Source: Rhynchosporium graminicola (Eukaryota > Ascomycota > Leotiomycetes > Helotiales > Ploettnerulaceae). Taken from it: a stretch of 64,000 nt of DNA. The stretch covers positions 338,130 to 402,129 of the forward strand of contig FJUW01000061.1 in NCBI GenBank assembly GCA_900074885.1. Direction: 5' to 3'. Below, piece after piece: positions 33,331 through 44,600 of this stretch (the first letter of the stretch is position 1; every line of letters starts with the position of its first letter). Position numbers and translations under genes: made by a program. The notes under the pieces are model-generated. The model made no database searches. It was given only the letters and a program-made list of their open reading frames with translations, and was not told the DNA's origin.

Positions 33331-35007
33331 AAGAGATGTATGTTGCATTCCATGAGGCAACATGAGCAGATATTTTCTTATGATAGTGATATGGAATACT
33401 ACCAGCCCGATACTTCGTTGACTTTCCCTCGGATATACTAAACAAATTCCTTGCTCAGACGTGGTTTCTATTTAATTTTACAATTATACTAGTGAGGAAG
33501 TACGGCCTTCAACTACCGCTGACCAAATTTAAGGTACCCGCCTTCAAGACAGAACGATAAAGCCTAGATTTGCTAAACTCACTCTCAGTCATCTTCCGAT
33601 CAAGGAGAGTGATTCTGGTAGTCTAAAAGCTTATCATCAAAACTGAAACGCGAATACCAGACTCTTTGCTGGCCAGGAACAACAAGCTTACCACTAAACG
33701 CAGAATAAGGTCGAATCAAAGCTTCGGCTCACATATCTACAGGGGCGGGACGTTTCAAGTCATTTTAAAAGTGTGCCTGCATGCAGGATGCAGTCGTGGT
33801 CGTCAAGGTCAACGAATGGAATCACTTACTCCTCTGTCCGATATAAGCCCAACCTCAGAATAGAATGGTAGATGACGCCAATCTCGAGCCTAGCTAGCTA
33901 GGTGGCGAATCTTGAAGGTTATCGCGTATCTTTGCGCTAGTGAGTTAACCCGTAGATTAACTCACGCTCGTAGTCCGTGTAACTCAGATCTAAACATGCT
34001 GTGATTTCAGACTTCCTTACCAATTCCTATGCTATTGAACTGTACCCCTTATGTACCAACCTCAAACATCTGCCATGAGCTGCTGGACACGCAATGATCA
34101 ACCACAAGCTCATACATTAGCCTAAATTTTACCACCCACCCCCTCTTTCTATATTAATTTAGCTGCGCGTGCATCTGTCATACGTACCGGCCCATGCATT
34201 ATGAAGGTCCGCGCCTTCGTGTGTCCGAAGTGTCGGGTCCAATAACCAAGCTCACTGGTATGACATGAGAACGGGAGCAAGAGGCACGGACCGTGAGTAT
34301 ATGTTCGAAGTATTATTGGTCAAAGTCTGGTAAGGTTGGCATCAAAATGCGTGGATATGGGCACTTAAGTGGTAAGTAAGCTTGAGGTAGTATCGGGACT
34401 CCTCGGTCGGCACGGGAATGAATGTTGAGTGATTAGGTGCTCTGTGTCATACAGGTACCACATATATTATTTGTGTTACAGTATCTATAAGTTTGCGCAG
34501 GGTGTTTGCATTGCCGGTGTAACTGACAGACACTGGTAACGAATAGTTGTTGACGATTGGGGTTCTTCTTAAATTAGGACGCTCATATGTCGCTTAGGAG
34601 GTCAACAATACTGGGAAAGTAAAATACCATCTCATGCATTGATACCGACAATCACTTGGACTGGGACTTGGTATGTAAACTTACGTGATGACCGGAAGCT
34701 CCATAGCCGCTCTTTCACCAGCTTAGCCCCTAGTTTATTCTGGAATCATCTGCCAGGGAAGTCTGTCGATCTTAGAAGCCCGAAAGTAAATTCCCACTTG
34801 CCAACTTTATCCTGGTCATCTGCCGAAGAATGATCGCTCTTTGAAGACTTGAAGAATCACGGCTAATGGGTACTCTTGTCTTTTCTGAAGTCAAAATAAG
34901 AACTTTCAGGGAATTGCAAGCCTGCCTGGCTTGCGTGAACTAACATTATGATCCCTTACTATCGATCCACTCGCGATATCCTGCTTCTCTGGTCACAATC
35001 CAGTTTC
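33331..35007. other. Gene-free stretch
   Basis: Nothing coding is supported in about 1.7 kb. It lies between the 3' ends of the transcription factor (+) and the BTB gene (-), so both 3' UTRs fall here. Confidence 0.5.
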
Positions 35008-37277
35008 TCAATGCAGTTTTAATTTTTGTGAATATTTTTTAGGAGTTTTTTCTTCTATGTATGTATTGGCGCGTCTGATTCTCGTTAGTCCACTTTCGCC
35101 TCTTAAAGCCATGCGTTCTAGCAATTCCTGGACACTCTTTATCCCGTCTCTGGTCTCCTTCCTAACACCTTCGCTCTGCCCCTTTCTCTTCTCAAGAATC
35201 TCTCTCCATCTTGTACTCACGTCTTCCTCCACAATTTCCCACAGTCCTCTGAACTCATCATTCCACGGCTCCTTTCCCATAAACATCTTCCTATTCATCG
35301 CATGAACCATAATAGAAAGACTGGCCAGGCTCGTCTCTTTGCTGGACAAGAGGCGTTTCCAAGCACGATAATTAGGAGTGTTAGCCTGATCAGAAGACAT
35401 CGGTGAATTGTACGCAATACAAGCAACGACGAACTCATGAAGCGGAGACATCTTGCCGTCGAGTGACAAGATGTCACTGTCTGAGCTTGATCTTGTATCC
35501 GAATCAGCATTACCGACACCCAAGCTTGATTCGTTGTTGAGTCCAGCGATATCCAGTATGGCCATGTTCAGTCCGCCCATTTCCAAATCCATTTTCCACA
35601 CTAACTTGGCTTCTGTTGGGGAGGGCCATATTCCCTTTCTCACTGACCGCAGTTCTCGAAGGCCTTCCATACAGTAGTTCATGAACCCTGCACTACGGAG
35701 TGTGTAGCCGACGTGATGGAGCGCTTCCCAGGTACAGGAGTCTTTGTCATCGGTTGCTAGGAGAAGAGTCGGTGCCATGGAGCCGATGTAGATGTAGGAT
35801 ATGAAAAGCGAGAATTGCAGGGGCAAGATGGTCGTCGGTAGCTCGAAGATCGACTTCTCTTGGAAGGGTATAGGGTAGGTCTTCGAGGCGGAAGCGGTGG
35901 AAGCGAAGGAAATTAGGGTCGGGTGCGACAAAGTGGCCTTTCCTGGTAGAATTGATCTATGTTTTATTGGCGTAAGTTTAAGTTTGAGAGAATTCGACTT
36001 TGACGGCAAGGTGGCGTAGTATTGATCCGAAGAAATTATTTCGATATCCTCGTCGCTGTCTTCTCCTTGCTTGACCTCCACTCTTGCAACACTACCAGTC
36101 GACTCTATTCCCATAACGAGATTGTTTCCTTTTATAGCTCCGAAAAATCGGGGTTGAAGTGGAGCATCAAGACTCAATTCATTCCGGTCGAATGAGGCAG
36201 ACTTAGCCTGGATTATGGATGTAGATGATGGAGGGGTAACATCTTGTGTCTGACGGAACAACGAAGCGAAGTAATCGGAATGCAGCGCCAGCAGATCTTT
36301 ATGCACGACAAAAGTTTCTTGATGCGAAGGTGTGCCGACGAGGACGGCAATGCTTGTCTTGTATGAGATGATAACACTTCATCATAGCCGTCAGCACGAT
36401 GATCTTGGATCAGGGAGATAGAAGGGGAAGTAGAATATACATGTCTCAAAATATCAAAAGTAAATGAATAACAAACATACCTCATCCCAACATCTCTAGT
36501 AGTAATCTCTTTCTTCCTGCTCTCACAAAAAGAGATAGTCGAACATCCGTATCCGCAAGGACATTCATAATTGTCATCTTCATCTTCATCTGTATTCTTG
36601 GTACTCTCTTTCTTGCCTCTATCCTGTCCATTATCCTTGTTAAGATTCTTGGTCTTTGTGCTTGGCTTCTCTTTCTCCTTTCCCTTACCCTTGCCCTTTC
36701 CATCGTTCTCGAGTTTGGCTTGAATACCATTAGCGGTCTTCTGGTTTATGGTTAACCTATTGCTACGTTGGAGGAGGGGTCTGTCGACGGATTTGGCTTG
36801 AGCTATTGTTGCATATCTACTCTTCAAAGCTGCTTTTCTGCGAGGTCGTGTGGTAATATTATTGTTTCCTGGCTGAGGGGCAGGCTTGGACTCAGGTGTG
36901 GGATTGAGCTGTGGCACTTCGACTATGATGGTATCTGACTCAGGATCCATTTGGTTGTCGATGTCGGAGCTGGACCCGATCAGGTTGATAACAGAAGTAC
37001 GACGACGCTTTGCGGGTCTGTGTATGTTTGGAGAGGGACTTCGACTGTTGATTTCGAAGCTGAGCCCACCCAGTGTTCTGTCTTTTCGCTCTAGGAAGGC
37101 CTCTGGCCGGACATGGTCTCTAGGGTAATATGTGTTCCCTCTTTCGGTATGGGTGGAGATTGAACCGTGGAGATGTGATGATGTAAAATCATCACACTCA
37201 ATAGGCAAGGTGGAAGAAGTTGGGAATCTTTGATGGCCGGAGATTGGGGATCTAGAGGAAAGAAAGTGGAAAGACAT
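35008..37277 (-). CDS. BTB/POZ domain protein with long basic N-terminal region
   Basis: Two exons (37277..36481, 36352..35008) give 713 aa. The N-terminal 266 residues are disordered. They contain a bipartite basic stretch (RPAKRRRTS), an AT-hook-like RPRRKAALKSR, a Lys-Gly-rich run and a small Cys cluster (ECPCGYGCS). The intron joins GM to SIAVLVGTP, starting a BTB fold: TFVVHKDLLALHSDYFASLF is the classic segment after the first BTB strand. The BTB is interrupted by a long insert (about residues 300-400) before LPTTILPLQFSLFISYIYIG. The C-terminus is helical and charged. BTB domains mediate dimerisation or Cullin-3 recruitment. With the basic N-terminus a nuclear role is plausible but inferred. 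The ATG at 37277 opens the frame; longer starts are not available. Confidence 0.82.
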
Positions 37278-38090
37278 ATTGAGTGATGATGTCCTGTTCG
37301 AAGTAAGTGGTACCTAAGGAGATATATACAGTCTCAATCTTTCAACAACATACGGCTGAGTTGATTTCTCGATTGAAAATAGAGAGCCAGATGAATATTG
37401 AAGCCGTGGTGTGTAAGGAGATTTGTATTGTCTGCCTCCTTGCTTTCTCCAATGTATGAAAGAGCTGGGAAGGTTGCTTGCATGCAATCTCCAGTCTATG
37501 ATTGAGATTGGAGTTGAAGATGGAAAAGCTGAAGCAGATGTGGAAGGAGAAAGCCCGAAGTTCTGCGAGATCTGCTTCCGTGCTAGTGTCGGGAAAGTAG
37601 ATGCCTGATCTGATGGTGGAGGTGATGATGGAATGGATACTTTGGTAGGTGAATGCACTTTTCAACTGTATGGAGATATGTATTGCTTGGCGAGTTTATA
37701 CCAACTGGGCGATACACCTGATTCAGTATCAAATTATTTTACGAATAAGTTCATAGAAGACAGAGAGATCCTCTCACTCAAGTTCGTGGCCTGCGGGTTA
37801 GTGGACAAGGTTGACGGTTTAATCGATTCGAAGACCTTTTCTTATTTTGGAAGGCGGTGGTTACGTTAGCGAAGCTGAGCTGAAGATGAAAGTACTTCCG
37901 GTAATCAAGAGTGGAACTACAAACCCAAAAAGCTTGTGTTGTGATTGTTTCTTAGCGCCTCGCTTAATTTGGCGGCGGGACCTAGAAGTTGCTCCTTCCT
38001 ACTTTGCCATTTGACGTCACCTCCAAGCATTTACTTGATCGATTGCATCATAAGAACTCTGACTTTTAATTTACGAAACATCAACGTCAA
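37278..38090. other. Promoter side of the BTB gene
   Basis: No supported gene. The first 300 bp upstream of 37277 should hold the BTB gene promoter and leader. Confidence 0.5.
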
Positions 38091-38556
38091 CGCAATATCT
38101 CCTGCTGCCTCTGACAGCTTCGACTTCAAGTGTGGCGATGTGAAGATTAAGGTTAAATACGAGGGTGAAGAGATGACCGGAAGGGTTCGCAAGTCACGCT
38201 ATGGTTCTAGCAAGTCCAGTGAGTTGCTTGCAATAACTATTAGGCTATCTCGTCTGATTTTCCTCGAGGGTTTGCTTAGAGTTAAGGTTCTAGAAAGTTC
38301 TCAGGCGTTTTGATTAATTCAACTTTATGATCATGCATTATGGGGAGACATCTCTCATCATGTATGCTGGAATACATTGCTAACTTGCTTCAAACGGGTC
38401 TGGGAGATGTTATTGTTTCCACCTTGGGAGGTCGATGCTTCGAGGGAGAAAGAGATCGACTTCAGGGAGGACAACGGGGCAGCCGTTTTGATACTTCTCG
38501 ATACCGCCCATCTGAGATTTGCCCAAGTACCCCAATCTTCGTAGAAATAAATGCAT
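38091..38556 (+). pseudogene. BTB-like family copy A, truncated relic
   Basis: Exon-1-like sequence (DSFDFKCGDVKIKVKYEGEE) is followed, after about 190 bp, by an exon-2-like segment in frame: VWEMLLFPPWEVDASREKE, then IDFREDNGAAVLILLDTAHL and RFAQVP. Tandem stops follow immediately (about 38516). These blocks match copies B, C and D elsewhere in this window (the VWK-x-FLYPPW block and the DFTEDDG-ALLxLL block). The intron before VWEM has a GCTAAC branch site but lacks an AG at the expected acceptor position, and everything after the second block is missing. No start codon is clear. It lies directly upstream of copy B on the same strand, as a tandem pair. Confidence 0.65.
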
Positions 38557-39104
38557 CGCATGTATAACATCGCATCAGCATATCTTACATTTTACGAGAA
38601 TTCTCAGCTTTAGGCGCTGCTAGCTGGAGTATAATGCATAAAAATACTCCTCTATTTCATTGTTTCAAGCGTAAATTTAATACTTGTAGTTATTAAAGCA
38701 TTTATTATCACACGCTCAAAGTTTTTTGTCCAATGCGAAACTTCACTCATTCACCTTGAAACTCTTTATCTAATTTCACATGGCGAGATCGAAAGTATCG
38801 GAATTTGAAGCTTCACTGAAGCAATCCGTCCATGTTTAAGGTACCTTTCTTCCTACCAGAACTGAAGATCAAGGAAGGTTGATGCTGCCATATATTCACT
38901 TTCAACGCAAACGATTGCTAATTTCTGCGGTAGTCCTCGCTTAGGCACTTCTAATTCCACTTGCACTTCCTCCTTCTACTCATACTCTTTACTTTTCTTC
39001 CTCCTCAATCAGCCTTCTGCTTATTACATCCCTCGAAGTTTACATACACTTGAAATCAGGAGACCCGATAACTCTAATATCAAGAGCATCTCGCATCATC
39101 AACA

Positions 39105-40263
39105 ATAGCAGCGCTCACTCCAACCACGCTACCAAGCGCCTCCAGTGGCTTGGATCTCAGCAAAAGAGGTGCATCAACTCGTCCAGGGAACCCCTTCATC
39201 TTTGACGGCGACGATGACACCATTTCCGTGACTATTGAAGGTGAAGATGGGCATGGAAAAGTCGTCAGCGGTTGTATGGCTGCTGCAAGCTCGGTATGTT
39301 CTCTTCTCCTTGGTTGCAAAACCTGCATTTATTCCCTACATTGAGTTCTAAAATGAGTGTTCTGGAAGCTGATCATAGAGTTGGACTTTAGGTCTGGAAA
39401 CTGTTCCTTTACCCACCATGGGTAGTGCCAGGCTCCCCTCCAGTGAGTAATCTGGACCTTACTGAGGACGATAGCTCGGCCCTCCTAGTCCTTCTCCGCA
39501 TCGTACATCTTCAAATCTACGCTGTCTTCTTATATTTACCGGGTCCATTGTCCCACTTCATCATATTGCGTTGCTTTCGAGCAATACGATTGTATCCATC
39601 TCACCCGTTTCGTCAAAGATTACTGGTTGAAAAGGTAGAGTGATACTGATGCACCGTTGTTTGCGGTGATTTGAGGAAGGTTTATATTGCTAAGGCTTTC
39701 GGGGATGTGCCAATGTTCGGAATTCTGGGAAAGGAATTAGTGATGAAATGTAAGGTACAGGAAATGGGACTCCGGAGGATGATGAGAGAATTTTGCCGGA
39801 GGGGCTAATTGGTATATTCATATGCAAATAAGTTATACTAGGGATTATACTAACATGGCCTCCAGAGAAGGTTGCAGCCATTCGGAACTTGACTCTCAAG
39901 AAGCTTTGGGCTATTCCATACGGTCAGATCAATAATCTTGAGACACAAGATGTCAGCATCTACGGCAAGAAGTCATGCCACGCAACTCTAAAATCAAGTC
40001 TAATTTTGAAATTGACCAATTGTGGTCTGTGGCCGAGACAGGAGCCCAAAAGTTTCAATGACTCTGTTGCAACTATTGCGGGACTCATTAAGAATCTTCA
40101 AGTCCAGTGGCTAGGAAATGAGCGTAACCGACAGGACTCATCTGTTCTTGATAGCGGCTATTCCAGAAGAGGCTATCATTACGATTGCGGCGTCAATTAT
40201 GAGAGGGAAGTGGAGAAGATATTGAATGCCATCCAGGATCCGACTCTCGATCGTCATGTCTGA
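39105..40263 (+). pseudogene. BTB-like family copy B, start codon lost and frameshifted
   Basis: The first exon (39105-39293) reads AALTPTTLPSASSGLDLSKR and continues to GVVSGCMAAASS-like sequence without a stop, but its first codon is ATA where ATG is expected, and no other in-frame ATG exists. A normal GTATGT donor and an AG acceptor at 39391 lead to exon 2: VWKLFLYPPWVVPGSPPV, then LDLTEDDSSALLVLLRIVHL. After about 39515 the frame must shift to continue with AFEQYDCIHLTRFVKDYWLK, and stops follow. The last part (about 39870-40263) is open again and ends with VEKILNAIQDPTLDRHV. Intact family members are BTB-like cytosolic proteins of unknown role. This copy is non-functional as read. Confidence 0.75.
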
Positions 40264-41602
40264 CACACGGAGCACAGACTCGACACTTCTTCTGTAGAGG
40301 AGGAGTTTGCTGTCACAGACGACTTTGACCTTTTGGATTCCCTGGATCGTCCACGACGTTCATATCCATCAGGCTATACCTAGAAGTACAGCGTCTGCAA
40401 TCGATGCAACGAAAGACACAGTCAGCATAAAGCTTGTGTAGACAGAGATGCAAAGATAAGGCCATCGAGGCCAAACCTAAAGCTTCCAGGCAGCATACAA
40501 AGGACAGCTGGAATAGAAGAAACAGGAATCTTAGGCGTGGCTGGATGGCGGGCATTTGAAATGACACCCGTGGTGGCATCGTGGATATTTCACTCATTGT
40601 GTCATGAGAAGATAGCTCTACGACCACTCCTTCACTATCGGATACTTCATATCGTCCTTTTCGAGAATTTCATACTGCGAATACGACACTCGCTTGGACA
40701 TACTTCTTAAGATGATCCGACAAACAATGGCGGCCGCAAAGTTCCATTTGTCGTCCTCGCGTTCCTCCAGCTACTCTGCATTCGGACAATTCTCCTGTCT
40801 CACCCAAATCGGCTATCTATCAGAGTATTATTCTTCAACAGATAAGAAAAGTATCCATAAACATTTCAACCTACAAATACTCAAATTCTCTCCATGCCAA
40901 ACAAAAACACCAGCTCCAAAGCTCACTCTCGATTTTTCAACAAAGAATTTACAGCATTGCACCAGTCGTACAACCATACTTTCACACAGCCTATCGATTC
41001 TGCATTATTTGAGATCAATGTGACGCAGCTTCTAAGCTGAACGTCGTCCACGACAGGATCTTACACATCTTCGTGATCTGGTTCCTCTTTGCAATCCGAA
41101 AAAGGTGTTGAAGATGGGCGAGGATCATGAGCGAACACGATTGGTACTAGCTTAGATGAATCTTCGGGGTGATAGGGGGCTGGGTCAAGATAGCTTAAAC
41201 TAGAATTTACAACATCAATAGTCATTCACTTGCAATGTTAGGAATCTGGACACCTATTCTCAGCTCAACATTACTTACAGTGATGGAATTCTGATCAGGA
41301 GCTGCTTGGGAATCTTGAGGCATTCCGGATTTCTCGCAAACATTTCCAAATTTCACTGCCGATTTGCAGACTAATGACTTGCTAACGCCTTTTATTTATG
41401 CATTCATTGCTCGTGATTCATCATTCGTCTAGTCTATCCCATGAAGCCCGTTTATCTCAGATGCCCAATGCTCAATGCTAAGTTCCTCGCACGCAGAATA
41501 GACGATTGTCCACTCCTCTCACGAGATCTCTGACTCAACCAAACTCCCCAACCCATCATCGTCTCCCCACTACCATCCTGTCCAAACCTCAGCTCTGGCA
41601 CC
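40264..41602. other. Gene-free stretch downstream of Dicer
   Basis: Only short frames. A Cys-containing fragment (CNRCNERHSQHKACVDRD, about 40399-40452, +) resembles a zinc-knuckle end of a protein and may be the tail of copy B or another relic, but I cannot support it. Confidence 0.4.
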
Positions 41603-44600
41603 TTAGACAGCCGTCCCATGCACCTCTTCGTCAACCACTCCAGCCACCTCGCCATCTACATCCTCGGATTTGCAATCACAAGCATACTCCTCTCTAAACT
41701 CCTGCAACGGCAGTCCACTCAGTATATCCATGGCTTTCTTCGCCGCCGCGACCTTGGCATACCTCGAGCTCTCAGCTGACGCATCAGCCACGACCTTGCC
41801 GTGCACCACAACCATCGCCACAATAACAGGTTTACTTCCCACCTCCAGCGTTGGCATCTCTCTCGTCATAACGCTCCAGTCCGCACATCCCATGCTGATC
41901 TGCAAGAACTTCGTCAAGAAAGTAGTAGGGTGTTTATTAGCAAAAGAATCGTAGATAGACATATCTTCAAAGAACCATCTGATGTGGCGGTCGAAGAAGT
42001 CTTCAGTGGTGGCATAGGAGTATTCTGAATCTACGAAGATAGCGCCGATATAGGCTTCGATGATATCGGGGAGGCATTTTGGGGGTTGGCGGACAGAGAC
42101 CCAGTAGTCAGGGTTGCAGTCCTGGGGACGTTTACCAGCGCGCACGGCGTCGTTTTCGGCTTGGAGACGAGCTTCGCTAATTTCTGTGACGTAGTCTGAG
42201 ATTTGGCGTTTGAAACTTGTGTTGAAGAGTAGCAAGTGTATATGGAAACCTAACGCGACGCAGAGAGCACCCAGGAACTGATTGGATACCATTGCCATTT
42301 TGTGTTCCGTCAGCCATTGCGGGTCTTTGGTGGGGTAATTGTGAAAGAGAAAATTGATGCACACCATATCAAGCAAAGAATCGCCAAGGAACTCAAGACG
42401 TTGGTAGCTGGGTACTTTTTCGTAGGAGTAGGGGTATGAAGGGTGGGTAAATGCCGAGCGTGCGAGACGAGGATAGATGAAATGATAGGGATGCTTGAGC
42501 TCGAGTTTGCTGGCGAGACTCTTCTGACTTTCTGTAGCAGGGGCAAGCTGGTACTTGGGCTTCTTATACAGCTTGTAGTAGTCGGCAAAACAGGTTACTT
42601 GGTGGTTTTCACTGGAAACAAGTTCGGTCACGGCGCGGACCGCTGTGTCCATGTCTTTCGTGTCGTGGTAGCTCAATAAGGCTGCGCCAATCATGGCTTC
42701 ACAGACATCGGCAATGCTCTTGTCTCCAAGCTTATGGGTGTTCGGGGCGGTAGCGGTCTTGCCGCGCACCAGTACGAGGCCCTCAGGATACCAGGCTCGA
42801 CGATTGAAGCTCTGAGAACGGATGTACTCATAAAGCTTAAGCTTCATTGCGTTGGTTTTCAAGTTCTTGTTGCAGATTAACAGCATACGATCGACGTGAT
42901 AACTGTATTCGTCGTTCTCTGGATGGATTCCGAATAGTGATATCGAGGTAGCCATCTTGAGGAAACAGTCTCCGAGAAACTCGAGACGTTCGTAATTCTT
43001 GCCCATGCCACGCTGGAAGTTGACTTGTTTGGCATCGTGGTCTTCGGAATTGTCGGAGTCCTTGGTACAGGCTTCGAGAGCAAGGTCTGGTTTTATCTTG
43101 AGGTGAAGCAGATCACAGGCTTCGAGTGCGATAAGGTACGACTCCAAGCGATGTATGATTGCCGGGAAGACATAGGCACTGGCGACCACAGTTGAAGGCA
43201 ACTATTGTTGGTTAGTAATCACTAATATACCAAAAACAAGAGAGCTTACAGGTGAGATCTTCAGAGGCTCCAAAATGACGAAACACTTCTTGTGTACCTC
43301 TGCTTCCGGAGTGTCGAATTCATCGAGCAAATTCCTACGGAGTGAGATGTACTCTGCCTCAACGACACGCTGGCTCGGATCGAAGATGCGGCGTTTTCTG
43401 GCCTTCTCCCACAAGCTGCAACTATACTCCATAATATTGTTATTGTTCTTCCGAGTGCCGGTTCGAGGAGCACTATTTGGCGGAACAGGACCCAAAGGAA
43501 TATGATCCGAGGTGACTCCGAGCGTCCACAACTTTCGCGAACCATCCCAAGGGTCGAGAATGTACTTGTCCTTGAAGAACTCATCAGGTTGAGTTTTCCA
43601 AGCCAAATTCTCCCAAGGATTCTTCTCGGCCCATTCTGTTTGATAGTCAACAACTGATTGCAATGCATCCCATGCAATGACTGAGTTCGGATCAGAGTTC
43701 ACACTGATTCTTCCAACGATCGAAGCAGGGCTCAAAAAGTATGGCATTGTAGGAATATCTGTAGCATACTCCTTACTGAAAACGTCGTGGAAGATGCAGA
43801 GCGTGAAAGTATTCACTTTGGCGACAAGTTCCGGAGTAGCTTGAATGGATTTTGAAAGCGATACCAAGTCGACAGAAGAATGCCGACCTCCTCCAAAGTG
43901 AAGGAAGAAGGATGGAAGGTGGGGTAATCGTGATCGAGTCAACAGGATCAGCGGTTGGGAAAGTCTCTCGAGAGCCTCTGGATTAGCCAGTTTGAGTACA
44001 GTTAGAAAAAACTCATCGGGCACGCCACCAACAGACCACAAGGCGGGTTTGGTTTTCATATCATATGCCTCTCGTTTCTTTGAATCAACGGCGAGCAAGG
44101 CATTTCGCATAGCAGGAAGCTGCTTGATGTATGTAGGAAGGAGGTACTCGTCCAAGTGCTTCTTCTCAACCAATTGAAGGCAGGTTTCGAAGGCAGCAGA
44201 GCACTTTGCAACTTGCTTTGTTGTGCAAGGGCGGCCGACAGAGCCTCTGATGGGAGAGTTCTCAGGTAATATGACCTCGCAAACGTAGTGCTTGTTCTGA
44301 ATTGTCATAATGTACTCGGGTTGAAGATTGGTATAGTTACCGTGCTCGAGAGAATCTACGAAGTTTGCCAGAACCATAAGACTCATTTTATACGTCAGCT
44401 TCGCCCCGGTGGAAGTCTTGTATACGCGGTGACTCTTCTCTTTGGCAAGGAAGTGATCCATGGCAATGTCATTGCCTGTCAATAGGCGATCTTCGGGCAG
44501 GCTTTCGCAGAACCTCTTCAGAATACCCTCATTCTTGCGCACTTCCAGGATTATCTGCAGATGTTCGGCATTTCCATCTTCATACATATGTATATATCGA

